A DNA stretch of 64,000 nucleotides from Schistocephalus solidus (taxonomy: Eukaryota > Platyhelminthes > Cestoda > Diphyllobothriidea > Diphyllobothriidae), in the NCBI GenBank assembly GCA_017591395.1, contig WEDG01001552.1, forward strand, positions 118,016 to 182,015, written 5' to 3'. Below the pieces are notes generated by a model that saw only the letters and a list, made by a program, of their open reading frames with translations, was not told the DNA's origin and searched no databases. Shown piece after piece: positions 22,901 through 29,467 of the stretch. Numbering within the stretch: position 1 is the first letter of the stretch; the number at the start of each line of letters is the position of its first letter. The translations under genes were made by a program, and so were the position numbers.

Positions 22901-25900
22901 TGGTGAATGTACCATGTATATTGGGACCAAATGTCCGCTATAAGTACGAGGTTTTCACTCTTTTCCTAACCGGATTGTAGTTCAAGTGACGTTAAACATG
23001 CCTTATGAGTTACGGATTTAGGAATATCAACTGTGATTATAGGCCTAGCAGCTCGGCCGGTACGACATTTAACTGGATTTAGATTTCGGCAATTCAAATA
23101 CGTCCCGAGGCTTGAGCTTTCTCGTTTTTGTGAGCTTGGTAATCCCTGAGCATGTACGAAGAAGCGATCCTCAGAAGCAATTGTGGCATAAATAACCCCA
23201 CAAACCCAATAGTCTCTAGTATGACATTACCGATGAAAACAATAGAGACTGAAATGACCCTTTCTGATATATTAACAGTCATCATTCAGCCATACATAAC
23301 ACTAGGTTTGCAATCCCTGAGGTTCGAACCCGTTTGCTGTTGGTTAGAAGTTCACTGTTTAACAAATGAGCCACGGTCTCGCCCTGTCGGTTGCAATCGG
23401 GTAATTATCCAAAAAGATGAGTCTATGGCTCAATGGTCAGAGCACTGGACTTCTAACCAGTAGAGCGCAGTTTGGAGCTTCAGGGATTTCAAACATGAGG
23501 TTGGGTATGGTTGGCCGACGTCGGCTAGTAAGTCAGAAATGGCTATTCCAGTACCCCTAGTCTTTGTGTATAATGCCAACCTGCCTATACTACTAGCAAC
23601 TGCACAGCAGTCTGTGACGCTCTAGATCAAGCCTCCAGACATAACTGGACGAGTATGTCCGGTAACGCGATCGGTAATCACTCCTCTACCAGTCCAATAG
23701 ATCCCTAGATGGTTTCGAGGTGGCAGACCAATTTTGTGAACGGAAATCGTTATTAGAAGCTTCTTTGAGGCGATTCAATCGATGGAACAAGAATATTGAA
23801 CGCCAAACGTCTTTCCTCACACAGAATCCCAGCATGAGTGACAGCAGTCGGTTTTGGTAACGACCGCACGGGGTGTGCTGCATTTATACGATGCAGTTCC
23901 CATACAATCACGTATTCACCCGATATTTTCGTACTTTGTGCGATGAGTGCTTGATCGTGCACACTCGGCTCGGGTGACACTGAGTCGACCATCTGAATAA
24001 CAATAACTCTCACTCGATGTACTGCCCATCCTAGCGCTCCCCACATGGCAAGTTTTAATCTCCAATAGGGAAAGAGACAAGCGAGATTGTTGAACTGTAG
24101 ACCGGAGAAACTATTATTCAAGCAACTGCAGCACAGGCCATTGTCTCGCACGACAACTTGGCAGTGTAAGTAAAGACCTAAAGTTAATCTTTCATCCTTA
24201 CAACTGACTTATGTTCGACCTCTACCGTTGGTCTCCGACGGTAGATTTATGTGCGAATTTGAAATATTAAGTGAAGAAACTTCTCATACATGCGATAGCT
24301 TGTCTCATCTGTTTACCGGAACTCAACTTTCATTTTATGTGGAAAATTTTACTCGATTCACTTATCGATTAGCGGGCGAACGCGAACAGATTAATGGTTA
24401 CCAGGTTCACCGATTGTAAGCAATACGGATAATGTGTCCACTCAGCAGATACCCATGATTTTCGGAGGGTAAGTTTAAATATAGCACACAGAAAGGCGAC
24501 TGAAGCTGAGGAAGAAGCGGCTTATGTCCACCGTCGCCTTAAAATTCGGATATGAATTTATAACGTCCTTTTCACTAAGCTTATTTCCCTCATGAAAAAA
24601 AAACATGCTGGACACAGTTTCAGGATTCGTAGAAATACCTTTGAATTGTATGGAATTGCAGTGTAGTTCGCCCGTCTAAAATCACCCAAAATAGTGCCGT
24701 GGAGAGCAATTGTGCCCACCTCCATTTTTTACTTCCACAGATTGACATCTTTTGCTTTTTAAATAAATGGAAGAAATTATTGTATGGGAGACAGGGGAGC
24801 TTCATTTACTCATTCGGCGCGACTAAGCTCTGACCACGCCAGTCCGGCCAACTTCCACGATCAGGTTCGTTGCAAACTACTGCATAGCCCCCAGAACTAG
24901 TCTACTTGTGTGGAAGTGGCACAAACCTTGAGTATCAAGATGTCTTACGAGATAGTCGCTTCTTAGAGTAATATTAAGGCGAGTTTTTAAGTTCTTTGAC
25001 AGTAAACATACCCTAAAAAGTGGCTTACTGACTTTCAGTCGATCATTCTTATATCCAATCGCGTGGATAAACCCCACGAAGCGCTAACTACTTAGGCAAG
25101 ATGCATTTATTTCACTTGTATTGTAAATGTTCTCATCCTTTATGGGAAATGCGGAGAGTATTCATTTTTTCTACACACGGATTTAAGGGACAAGAATATT
25201 TTAGCCTTTAAAAGGACTTGCGATACGGAGAACCTCGGACTGGTATTGGGGCGCTCACCGCGTTACGGACGAACGAGTGGTGCAGTGGGTCAGAGGGTTG
25301 GACATCTGACCCACAGGTCGCAGCTTCGGTCCCCGATTGCTGTAACACCTAAGGGTGTGTATGGCTGGCTGATGATGGCAACTAAGCCAGGAAATAATCA
25401 TTCTTGTTTACCTCTTTATGTCGGTAATGCTATGTTGCCCATAATCTTTGAGATGCTAGCAAAAATATAAATGTAGCCACACAGTTATCGGGTACACAAA
25501 TGCAACTTATGAAGTACTGCAATATCTTTTTTAGGGATATGCAGGCCTAGATGAAATACATACCTGATTTAAAAATATGCAGGTCTTATTAAACTTCCAT
25601 AAACCTAAAAATTTACTATAAAATTTAAAAAGCATTGTAAGCGATGTACTATACAATGAACAGGCGGTTGACGTGCCGAGCATAAAAGATGATCACACAC
25701 CACCCGGATTCGTTATTTTTTTGTGTAATTCGCACAGTCGAATGGAATAAAGCTTAGGTTAGGGCCAGCATCCTGTCGTGTAGGAAATGGCCTGGTAATA
25801 GTTTTCCCCAAGCAGCTTTTCAAGATCATGAGGTAATATTAAGTTACAACCCCAACTTCAATTGACGCAAAGCAGTAAATTAACTACGCGTGGAGCCGCT

Positions 25901-28900
25901 GAGTGTCGTTCAAGAGACTCGGCCGCACTTCCTAATAAAACAGAGAGCCCAAATTAGACTGCACTAGTTTCTCTTACGAAATATAATAAAAGAAACCACA
26001 CACCGTACCTCAACTCAGTAGTAATAATTTGAGTCATTCCACAATGGCTTCTCAAGCTTTACGACCATTACAGCCTTCAGGCCAGCTGGCTAAATATTCA
26101 CTTCTCATAAGTAAATTATTTTGAAAATATCCCAAAAGATCCGCCGATGCATGCGTAGGTTTCCACGGCATGTCAGTTCGCTTTTGATGTTTTACGAAGG
26201 AAAGGTCGATCCTTAAGCGTCTTGGTTGCTCGGCTAAATAAAAAACGTACTTCATTCATTACACTACAAGGGAAATAAGTATATGGGCGCCGACTTCCCA
26301 TGAGAAGAATAATCTTGTTCTTTTTCCCGGGTTCCATATAAATTTTACAGATAGGACCATAGACGCTTCCGAACTCACTATCAAAAGAATGCCTTCAGTC
26401 TGCCCAATGTTGTATCAGGTTTGCTGAGGCATATCAAAACGTATCACCAACTTCTGATTTAAAGTAATTTGCTTAAGTTATGGGTGCGCATTACAGGGTA
26501 CTACGTGCATAGTATGTTGGCAATCTAAATAGCAAAGACGCGGTCCTAATCTGTGACACGCGCGATGAAAGGTTGTACAGCAAACGATATCTTCGAGGTA
26601 CCTACCTCACTTTCCGCGTCCTGTTCTGGTAGCGAAACCAACCAATGAAAACGAGTGCGTACATGCTGAAGCAGGGTCAACACGAGCAAGTTCTCCTACA
26701 CGTGCACATGGATCAAACTAATGATAGGTTTCGCATCCTTCCCCAGGGTGGCGGCAAGCACGAGACCAGTGCATATAACTGGGCGTAGCAGTGCTACCCC
26801 ACCCGCCCAGCGAAGACCTAACATACTTATAATTCTAGCACGTCAATGTCTATGATATAAATAGCGCATTTAATCGACCTATTTCCTTTCCTTCTCCATG
26901 CCGAAGGTAAAAATCCCTATAGGACACAGCACCGGCGCCCCACCCAAGTTTACCACATGTACTAGCCACTGAATGCGAATGAAGCTTCGTTGAAGATAAA
27001 CCTCATTGTGGGGCCATTGCAGCTTGACAATCAGTATCAAGCTACCATCACGGCCATTGATGACCACGATGCCGTAGCCCGGAATGCGCCTAAGTGTCTG
27101 GAAACTAGGCATTAAATCATCGCACTCGTTTATCCTTTCTAAGTACATATGATAGATTCAAGACTGAGCACACATACCGTAAACATGAAGGAGGAAAATA
27201 AACTAACACAGGAAATACTGATAGCTTTGTGGCCCCAACTTGAGAAACAGAACTTCTCTAATGCTCATTTTTCCCTATTTTAGATGCAGAAACATCGATT
27301 ATGCACGAAGTACAGGACGAGATACTATCGAGCACTAGGCCCCTTCTTGACTGCCACGCCTTTGCCACAAAACTTGACTGGTAAGTGAGGCTGGACAAGA
27401 CATGTGTCGGTGGTCAAGCCATATCTTGCACTGAGGCTCCACAACCCCAAAAAGCGGTCTTAATTAGGCCCGTCAAAACCAAAGCCCGCAAATTAAGAGA
27501 ATACCTCGGTAGAATTCACGAGTCGTGCTTTGACTAGTTTTCACAACCAGTAGAGCAGAGTTAACCCAATAATCAGACACCCTACCACCTGCAGGCTTGT
27601 ACAGTGATTTGAAGACGTAAATAACAGATAACATTGCAGCGACCATGAACAGAGTTCAGAGCAGCTCAAGGATCAAAATACACAGGTTACTTATGCCGAG
27701 ATGGTTAGATAGAAGCCTATTAACAGCATCGACTATCATGTTTTAGCCTATGCGCCCTGACAGTCGCGGCAATACAAATGAACGGGACCAAACCACAGTT
27801 CACGTCCGAAAATACTATCCGAATCAAAAATGGACGACACGCCTTGTACGAGGCAACCTCACCCGGCTACAGGAGTAACTCGTTTGCCTCGTCGTCGGAC
27901 AAGAAGCGGATAACACTAGTCTCCGGGCCGAATGCAAGCGGTAAAACGATGTATTTGAAAGAGGTTCGTTCCTTTAATCAGGGTTAATGTTGTGCATCGC
28001 ATAAGCTATACAGTCCAAAAAGCGACGCCTTCCCACGGCAAAGGCGCTGCAGACGGTAAGTGACAAAGCGCCCATCTGATGCCGACGCCGGAACCTTAGC
28101 TGGCAGCGCATTACCGGCAATCAAGATTTTCACACCGCATCCTGCGTGCATCTGCCCGGGGTCAAGACAACCGACGTGGTTCCGGCGAGGCGCTCGGACA
28201 CTGCTTTACACGCCCAACCTCACGGCAACGTCGGTCAACAGAAAGCAACCCCACACGTTAGCGAGTGGTCATCTTTAAAGTTGAAGGTCCTCAAGGAGGA
28301 TGTAATAATTTCGCATCGTGGCTTTTCGAGTACTTTATTTCAGCATATTTTTACTGATTTTATAACCTATTTTAGGTGGGACTAATAGTGTATCTAGCAC
28401 ACATCGGGAGCTTCGTGCCCGCCGACTTCGCATCACTTCCGCAGATGGACTCTATCCTCGCGTGGTTACCGGTAGACTCCGGAGCCGACAGCAGTTGCTC
28501 CAAGTTCACCAGTACCATCAGTTGGTTGTCCATGGCACTGAAACAAAGCACACCCCGGTCACTGCTTCTCTTGGACGAGTTTCCTTATCTGAACGATAAA
28601 GTGAGTGCAAGAAACCTCATCGTTATCGGGCACTGCGTTAGCCTAAGACACGTCTCCGGTTAGACCCCGCAGATGAGCAATTAGTACTCATATAGGCTGA
28701 CCCAAGAAACTAGGTATCAGCATAACTATCGGTCTGAGTAGCTTGCGCTGATACTGTCACGTCACTACCTATGATAAGAACTAAGGACTGCACATAGGAC
28801 AGCACGGCAAACTCCAAACTTATTAATAAGTAGCAAATCAACCACAACAAGCCTGTTCACGTCAAGTGCAAAGAGTAATTAATTAATGTATCCGAACCCG

Positions 28901-29467
28901 GACACGTTCCCCAAACTTTGTTTGCCCCTAGATCATAAGAAAGGCGACTTTCTTGGGACTGCTTGACCATCTTGCTGGAAGAGAATCTCCGCATATTATT
29001 CTCACTGCACTCGGTGGCGGATTGGGAATAAAATTCCTGGAGCCTATGTCAGAAAAGGTTAATTTTAAGGTAAGCCACTTAATGAGTTTGACCTAACGTA
29101 ATAGAAAATGCTGGTGTCCATTCATGAAGACGAACCAACTTTCCTATACGAAATAAAATCAGGCATTTCGACGCAAAACTATGGACTGAAAATCGCGAAA
29201 ACGGCCGGAATACCAAAGGATATTATCAGGAAAGCCCTCATGGTAAGTAAAAGAGGATATTAGCAATTCGCAGATTGAGAAGGGCGAAGGTATACGAAAT
29301 GAAAAAGCAAAAAGCAATGGAAGGTATGAATAAATCTTGCGTATGTACAATAAATACAGGCGTCGAGTATTGACAAAATGGATGAAAACGGACCGCAACA
29401 ACGGCATCAAAGAACTTGTCAAAGAATGCTTAGAAATATAAATATTTTTACAGTCTGCTTCTCATGA
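1741..29467 (+). CDS. MSH5: MSH5, meiotic MutS homologue (5' exons outside the window; 12 exons here)
   Basis: MSH5 pairs with MSH4 as the MutS-gamma clamp that stabilises recombination intermediates and promotes crossovers at meiosis; it works in the nucleus. About 555 codons are visible in exons 1741-1926, 2392-2454, 2497-2720, 2761-2870, 6975-7046, 10180-10267, 27284-27380, 27747-27963, 28376-28600, 28932-29069, 29105-29242 and 29360-29467. They follow vertebrate MSH5, as I remember it, from roughly residue 270 to near the C-terminus, with matching lengths. The order is lever/clamp helices, connector, then the MutS ATPase domain with Walker A GPNASGKT (27925-27948) and Walker B LLLLDEF (28562-28582). 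Almost all junctions keep phase with GT-AG borders. Two problems remain: one extra A in exon 1741-1926, and a phase mismatch at 2720/2761. The last exon is uncertain. The call is by family resemblance; no search was run. Confidence 0.88.
2392..2454 (+). CDS. MSH5: MSH5 exon (21 codons)
   Basis: This is a phase-0 exon between CTTTTAG and GTGAAC. It encodes [21 protein letters not shown] (first residues RILFQMKI), corresponding to the LKRMKLSHTKVSDW segment of vertebrate MSH5. The intron to the next exon is only 42 nt. Confidence 0.85.
2497..2720 (+). CDS. MSH5: MSH5 exon (lever/clamp helices)
   Basis: The acceptor is CCCTTTAG at 2496 and the exon continues in phase 0 from the previous one. 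The C-terminal part, [11 protein letters not shown] through KRFVV and WLDEC, aligns with the conserved MSH5 region leading to the LP-x-x-L motif. The only nearby donor, GTGACT at 2721, leaves phase 2 while the next exon needs phase 1, so the 3' border is uncertain by one base. Confidence 0.78.
2761..2870 (+). CDS. MSH5: MSH5 exon (clamp helix)
   Basis: The acceptor is CTATCTCTTAG and the donor is GTAAGT at 2871. It encodes [20 protein letters not shown] and then IYFPL, matching the LPSFL...ELENL...IYIPL segment of MSH5. It ends in phase 0 and joins perfectly to the exon at 6975. The preceding intron would be 40 nt. Confidence 0.85.
3698..4634 (+). mobile_element. Penelope-like element fragment bounded by inverted repeats
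   Basis: A 0.94-kb insertion in an MSH5 intron with a C-terminal Penelope-like (PLE) ORF between near-identical inverted copies of a 36-nt sequence (core CGATTATTCATCATCAGGC at 3714-3732 and its complement at 4597-4615). The reverse transcriptase part is missing, so it is a 5'-truncated or internally deleted copy. Confidence 0.65.
3766..4449 (+). pseudogene. Penelope-like C-terminal domain with GIY-YIG nuclease
   Basis: The frame encodes about 227 residues resembling the linker and endonuclease end of Penelope-like proteins. It has the [16 protein letters not shown] segment, then a Cys pair and GIY-YIG-like core ([22 protein letters not shown]), [16 protein letters not shown] text ([11 protein letters not shown]), and [16 protein letters not shown]. 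The usual GRT after the YIG strand reads DQKT, so the nuclease is probably inactive. No RT domain lies upstream. It may be a dead remnant despite the open frame. Confidence 0.7.
4920..5009 (+). repeat. Perfect tandem duplication, 45 bp x 2
   Basis: Two identical 45-nt units (4920-4964 and 4965-5009) beginning ATAACAAATGTAGCAGGACA. The perfect identity suggests a recent slippage or duplication event. Confidence 0.95.
5408..5577 (-). mobile_element. tRNA-derived SINE, copy 1
   Basis: On the - strand it has a Pol III A-box (CGGCTGAGTGGTC), an anticodon-arm remnant (TGGACTTCTAA) and a B-box-like GGTTTGAGCCTC, followed by a family-specific body (GTATGGCTGGCTGATGACAA ... TCCAGTCTCCCTTGGCTTTG). The same head and body recur at 5.6, 23.2, 23.4 and 25.3 kb. 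Confidence 0.7.
5600..5812 (+). mobile_element. tRNA-derived SINE, copy 2 (head-to-head with copy 1)
   Basis: The head reads GTTAGAGCGTTGGACTTCTA with an Arg(TCT)-like anticodon arm, and the body contains CGGTCTCCCTTATCTTTGTG, matching the other copies. The B-box is degenerate. Confidence 0.65.
6975..7046 (+). CDS. MSH5: MSH5 exon (24 codons, GFLLxIP motif)
   Basis: This 72-nt phase-0 exon lies between TTGCATTGTAG and GTAAGT. It encodes [20 protein letters not shown] and then LQYI, equivalent to the conserved MSH5 stretch IGFLLSIP. It is flanked by introns of 4.1 and 3.1 kb filled with repeats. Confidence 0.85.
7047..9400. other. MSH5 intron with no recognised content
   Basis: Only short unsupported reading frames occur, including an 87-codon frame near 8222-8485 and its opposite-strand partner, neither of which resembles a family I know. 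I see no clear repeat boundaries. Confidence 0.4.
9405..9560 (+). repeat. 360-bp dispersed repeat, block 1 copy
   Basis: AATCTGACGCGCTCGTG ... GTGGCTTGGAAGGTTGC ... TTGACGGGATAAC matches block 1 of the repeat at 20570-20770. The second half is diverged or replaced. Confidence 0.6.
9680..9870 (+). repeat. Dispersed repeat shared with 20.79-20.95 kb
   Basis: The stretch around GGAGGAGAGAGAGTGAG and AACTAATTCATGCACAAGTC corresponds to GGAGGAGGAGAGAGTGCGG and AACTAATTCACGCGCAAGTC near 20.87-20.94 kb. Both copies follow block 1 of the 360-bp repeat in the same order and orientation, so they probably belong to one longer repeat unit. Confidence 0.55.
10180..10267 (+). CDS. MSH5: MSH5 exon (YYRTxxTxELD motif)
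   Basis: The acceptor is CATTCCTAG and the donor is GTGAGT at 10268. It encodes [20 protein letters not shown] and on to YAIL, matching the MSH5 segment LHYRSARTKELDALLGD. It ends in phase 1 with G, which completes GAT (Asp) with the exon at 27284, so the following intron is 17.0 kb. Confidence 0.87.
10954..11760 (-). pseudogene. Gypsy integrase, degenerate
   Basis: An H2C2 zinc-binding region (HNAH and CHVC) contains two in-frame stops. The DDE core follows, with VVVDAHTKW, an SENG where SDNG is expected, and [11 protein letters not shown]. The second catalytic Asp is thus Glu. The 233-codon core frame is otherwise open to 10954. Confidence 0.82.
11869..13275 (-). pseudogene. Gypsy reverse transcriptase-RNase H, degenerate
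   Basis: It starts with [20 protein letters not shown] and [12 protein letters not shown], continues through LKHAYNQV, the palm loop region at 12.8 kb, the connection segment ([27 protein letters not shown]), and an RNase H part ([33 protein letters not shown]). The first catalytic Asp of the palm is Asn (LNLKHAY), the second is lost (FDYILVTG preceded by a stop), and at least three frame changes break the chain. RNase H retains SDHKPL. Confidence 0.8.
13260..13585 (-). repeat. 360-bp dispersed repeat (blocks 1 and 2), inverted copy
   Basis: It is complementary to 20390-20720: GCGCACCGTGATAGTTTCAA, AACCTTCCAAGCCACGG, and the block 2 text GCGCATTGGCT and CACGACCTGGCCCCATA. It separates the gypsy remnant from the truncated RTE LINE, and its sequence runs into the reading frames of both. 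Confidence 0.75.
13590..14960 (-). pseudogene. RTE-type LINE linker and reverse transcriptase, truncated
   Basis: A linker ([20 protein letters not shown]) is followed after a break near 14.7 kb by an RT with [61 protein letters not shown] and [20 protein letters not shown]. The first catalytic Asp (VDLTKAFD) is present. The frame runs out of LINE sequence at [15 protein letters not shown], just before where FADD should be, and then reads through the repeat to 13416. Confidence 0.85.
15015..15720 (-). pseudogene. RTE-type LINE apurinic-like endonuclease
   Basis: The 193-codon open part contains [58 protein letters not shown] and [15 protein letters not shown], the successive motifs of LINE endonucleases (metal site, YVLVR and the final TDH). 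The N-terminal Asn-Glu portion lies upstream of 15596 in another frame, so the ORF is broken. Expected function: nicking target DNA for target-primed reverse transcription. Confidence 0.82.
16310..17300. other. Interval with an unrecognised 131-codon frame
   Basis: The + strand frame 16653-17048 (131 codons, with [18 protein letters not shown]) has no family I recognise, and no splice or promoter evidence supports it. The rest shows nothing clear. It lies inside the 17-kb MSH5 intron. Confidence 0.3.
17300..17690 (-). repeat. 360-bp dispersed repeat, inverted copy
   Basis: Block 1 (AACCTTCCAAGACACGGC, CACCGTGATAG, ACACAAACACACTGGGCT) and block 2 (CTTGGCCCCCATACAGCGCA) are complementary to 20.2-20.8 kb. 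It is more diverged than the 13.3-kb copy. Confidence 0.62.
17850..19525 (-). mobile_element. RTE-type LINE 3' part with decayed C-terminal zinc-finger region
   Basis: The - strand carries the RT from the finger/palm (about 19.53 kb: [37 protein letters not shown]) to the thumb and C-terminal part ([57 protein letters not shown]). Next comes text resembling a decayed zinc finger ([13 protein letters not shown] near 18.27 kb) and Ser/Thr-rich linkers, with [14 protein letters not shown] near 17.93 kb as a further degraded finger. Stops and frame changes are numerous. Confidence 0.75.
18330..19525 (-). pseudogene. RTE-type LINE RT palm to C-terminus, decayed
   Basis: This is a different copy of the family at 13.6-16.3 kb, supplying the half missing there. 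The clearest stretch is 18895..18638, an 85-codon frame with [20 protein letters not shown] and the typical GAEKWTVY plus LNHFHLSCL-like NHFHVSCL motifs. The ADD box region near 19.2 kb is not preserved in any frame I could read. Confidence 0.75.
19517..20135 (+). pseudogene. C2H2 zinc-finger array, four fingers, broken (LINE-derived)
   Basis: Four C2H2 units share the pattern C-x2[16 protein letters not shown]. They are [36 protein letters not shown], a third whose second Cys codon is TGA (19940), and a fourth reading [17 protein letters not shown] after a frameshift near 20.06 kb. Linkers contain TGEPVPGAP and Thr/Pro-rich runs. The second unit of each pair ends RIH or RLH, and the array finishes ENLR-like (DNLR) with TAA. 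It looks like the C-terminal tail of the RTE-type LINE, broken off and inverted relative to the fragment at 17.85-19.52 kb. Confidence 0.78.
20219..20770 (+). repeat. About 360-bp unit repeated in tandem (about 1.5 copies)
   Basis: Block 1 (stem-loop, GCCGTGGCT, GCCAAT/ACTGACG, CAGTGTATGTGCTGTG, GTGGCTGACCAGTGAACTGG) occurs at 20219-20375 and again at 20578-20730, separated by block 2 (TGTGTGCGTTATGGGGGCCA to AATCTGACGCGC). It directly follows the zinc-finger fragment. Related copies occur at 9.4, 13.3 and 17.4 kb. Confidence 0.75.
20224..20244 (+). other. Conserved stem-loop at start of the 360-bp repeat
   Basis: CACGGTTTC-CTA-GAAACCGTG forms a perfect 9-bp stem with a 3-nt loop. The neighbouring copy (20583 onward) and the 13.38-kb copy keep CACGG/CCGTG arms with a longer loop. 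Its function is unknown. Confidence 0.6.
21626..21754 (+). repeat. Imperfect tandem duplication, about 65 bp x 2
   Basis: Two units share TGACTTCCTCGAG-GCGTAAGCA-TCA and CTGGAGGT. They are separated by about 65 nt and lie in the large MSH5 intron. Confidence 0.7.
23205..23400 (-). mobile_element. tRNA-derived SINE, copy 3
   Basis: On the - strand: A-box-like GTGGCTCATTTGTTA, anticodon arm GAACTTCTAACC, and a perfect B-box GGTTCGAACC, then the family body (ATGGCTGAATGATGAC ... TTTCAGTCTC). It has the best-preserved B-box of the set. Confidence 0.72.
23420..23592 (+). mobile_element. tRNA-derived SINE, copy 4 (head-to-head with copy 3)
   Basis: A-box TGGCTCAATGGTCAGAGC and anticodon arm TGGACTTCTAACCAG, followed by a body with GGGTATGGTTGGC and CCCTAGTCTTTGTG. 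The B-box is degraded (TTTGGAGCTTC). Confidence 0.7.
25262..25470 (+). mobile_element. tRNA-derived SINE, copy 5
   Basis: The head GTGGTGCAGTGGGTCAGAGG with GGACATCTGACCC, a diverged B-box (GCTTCGGTCCCC), and the body GTATGGCTGGCTGATGATGG. The body is colinear with the other copies; the head may derive from a different tRNA variant. Confidence 0.62.
27284..27380 (+). CDS. MSH5: MSH5 exon (connector helix before ATPase)
   Basis: The acceptor is TTCCCTATTTTAG and the donor is GTAAGT. The peptide [16 protein letters not shown], ending ATKLD, matches the helix before the MutS ATPase domain. It leaves phase 2 (TG), completed by the first C of the exon at 27747. Confidence 0.86.
27747..27963 (+). 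CDS. MSH5: MSH5 exon with Walker A
   Basis: It begins after ATGTTTTAG and stops at AAAGAG before GTTCGT. It contains [12 protein letters not shown], equivalent to the conserved NGRHPLM, then [18 protein letters not shown] with the full Walker A motif. The join to the next exon (GTG GGA CTA) restores the invariant KxVGLI order in phase 0. Confidence 0.9.
28376..28600 (+). CDS. MSH5: MSH5 exon with Walker B
   Basis: The 75-codon exon starts [20 protein letters not shown], the segment after Walker A in MSH5, and holds SLLLLDEF. The distance from Walker A to Walker B matches the vertebrate protein. The signature region reads SKF where vertebrates have STF, and the residues after DEF (PYLNDK) lack the usual GKGT. 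The donor is GTGAGT. Confidence 0.88.
28932..29069 (+). CDS. MSH5: MSH5 exon (ATPase domain, after Walker B)
   Basis: A phase-0, 46-codon exon after CCCCTAG. It encodes a helix and strand ([20 protein letters not shown]) corresponding to LLAAVLRHW...PHIFVAT in MSH5. The donor GTAAGC opens an intron of only 35 nt. Confidence 0.85.
29105..29242 (+). CDS. MSH5: MSH5 exon (C-terminal ATPase/helix-turn-helix part)
   Basis: A phase-0, 46-codon exon: [20 protein letters not shown] and then [16 protein letters not shown]. This matches the FFYQVCEG...AAQAGLPDKLV block that ends MutS ATPase domains. The donor is GTAAGT at 29243. Confidence 0.85.
29360..29467 (+). CDS. MSH5: MSH5 last exon (frame uncertain)
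   Basis: The acceptor is ATACAG at 29359. Continuing in phase 0 gives 35 codons ending at TGA 29465-29467, directly against the stop of the kinase gene on the other strand. The +1 frame would instead end [12 protein letters not shown] at TAA 29439-29441, which looks more like the vertebrate segment IKPVKDLLKK, so the true frame or acceptor may differ. Confidence 0.5.
   Translation, partial: ASSIDKMDENGPQQRHQRTCQRMLRNINIFTVCFS

Larger units (their letters stand above)
21010..27283. other. Distal part of the 17-kb MSH5 intron
   Basis: Apart from the small tandem repeat at 21.6 kb and the SINEs at 23.2-25.5 kb, I recognise nothing. Reading frames are short; the longest (27148..26879, -) has no known motifs. 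Confidence 0.4.

Noticed and set aside
23410..23480. Possible functional tRNA-Arg(TCT) gene
   Set aside because: The B-box is broken and the sequence runs into a shared SINE body, so it is a SINE head.
26879..27148. 89-codon - strand frame next to an MSH5 exon
   Set aside because: No recognisable domain and no splice context; it lies in an MSH5 intron and fits chance.
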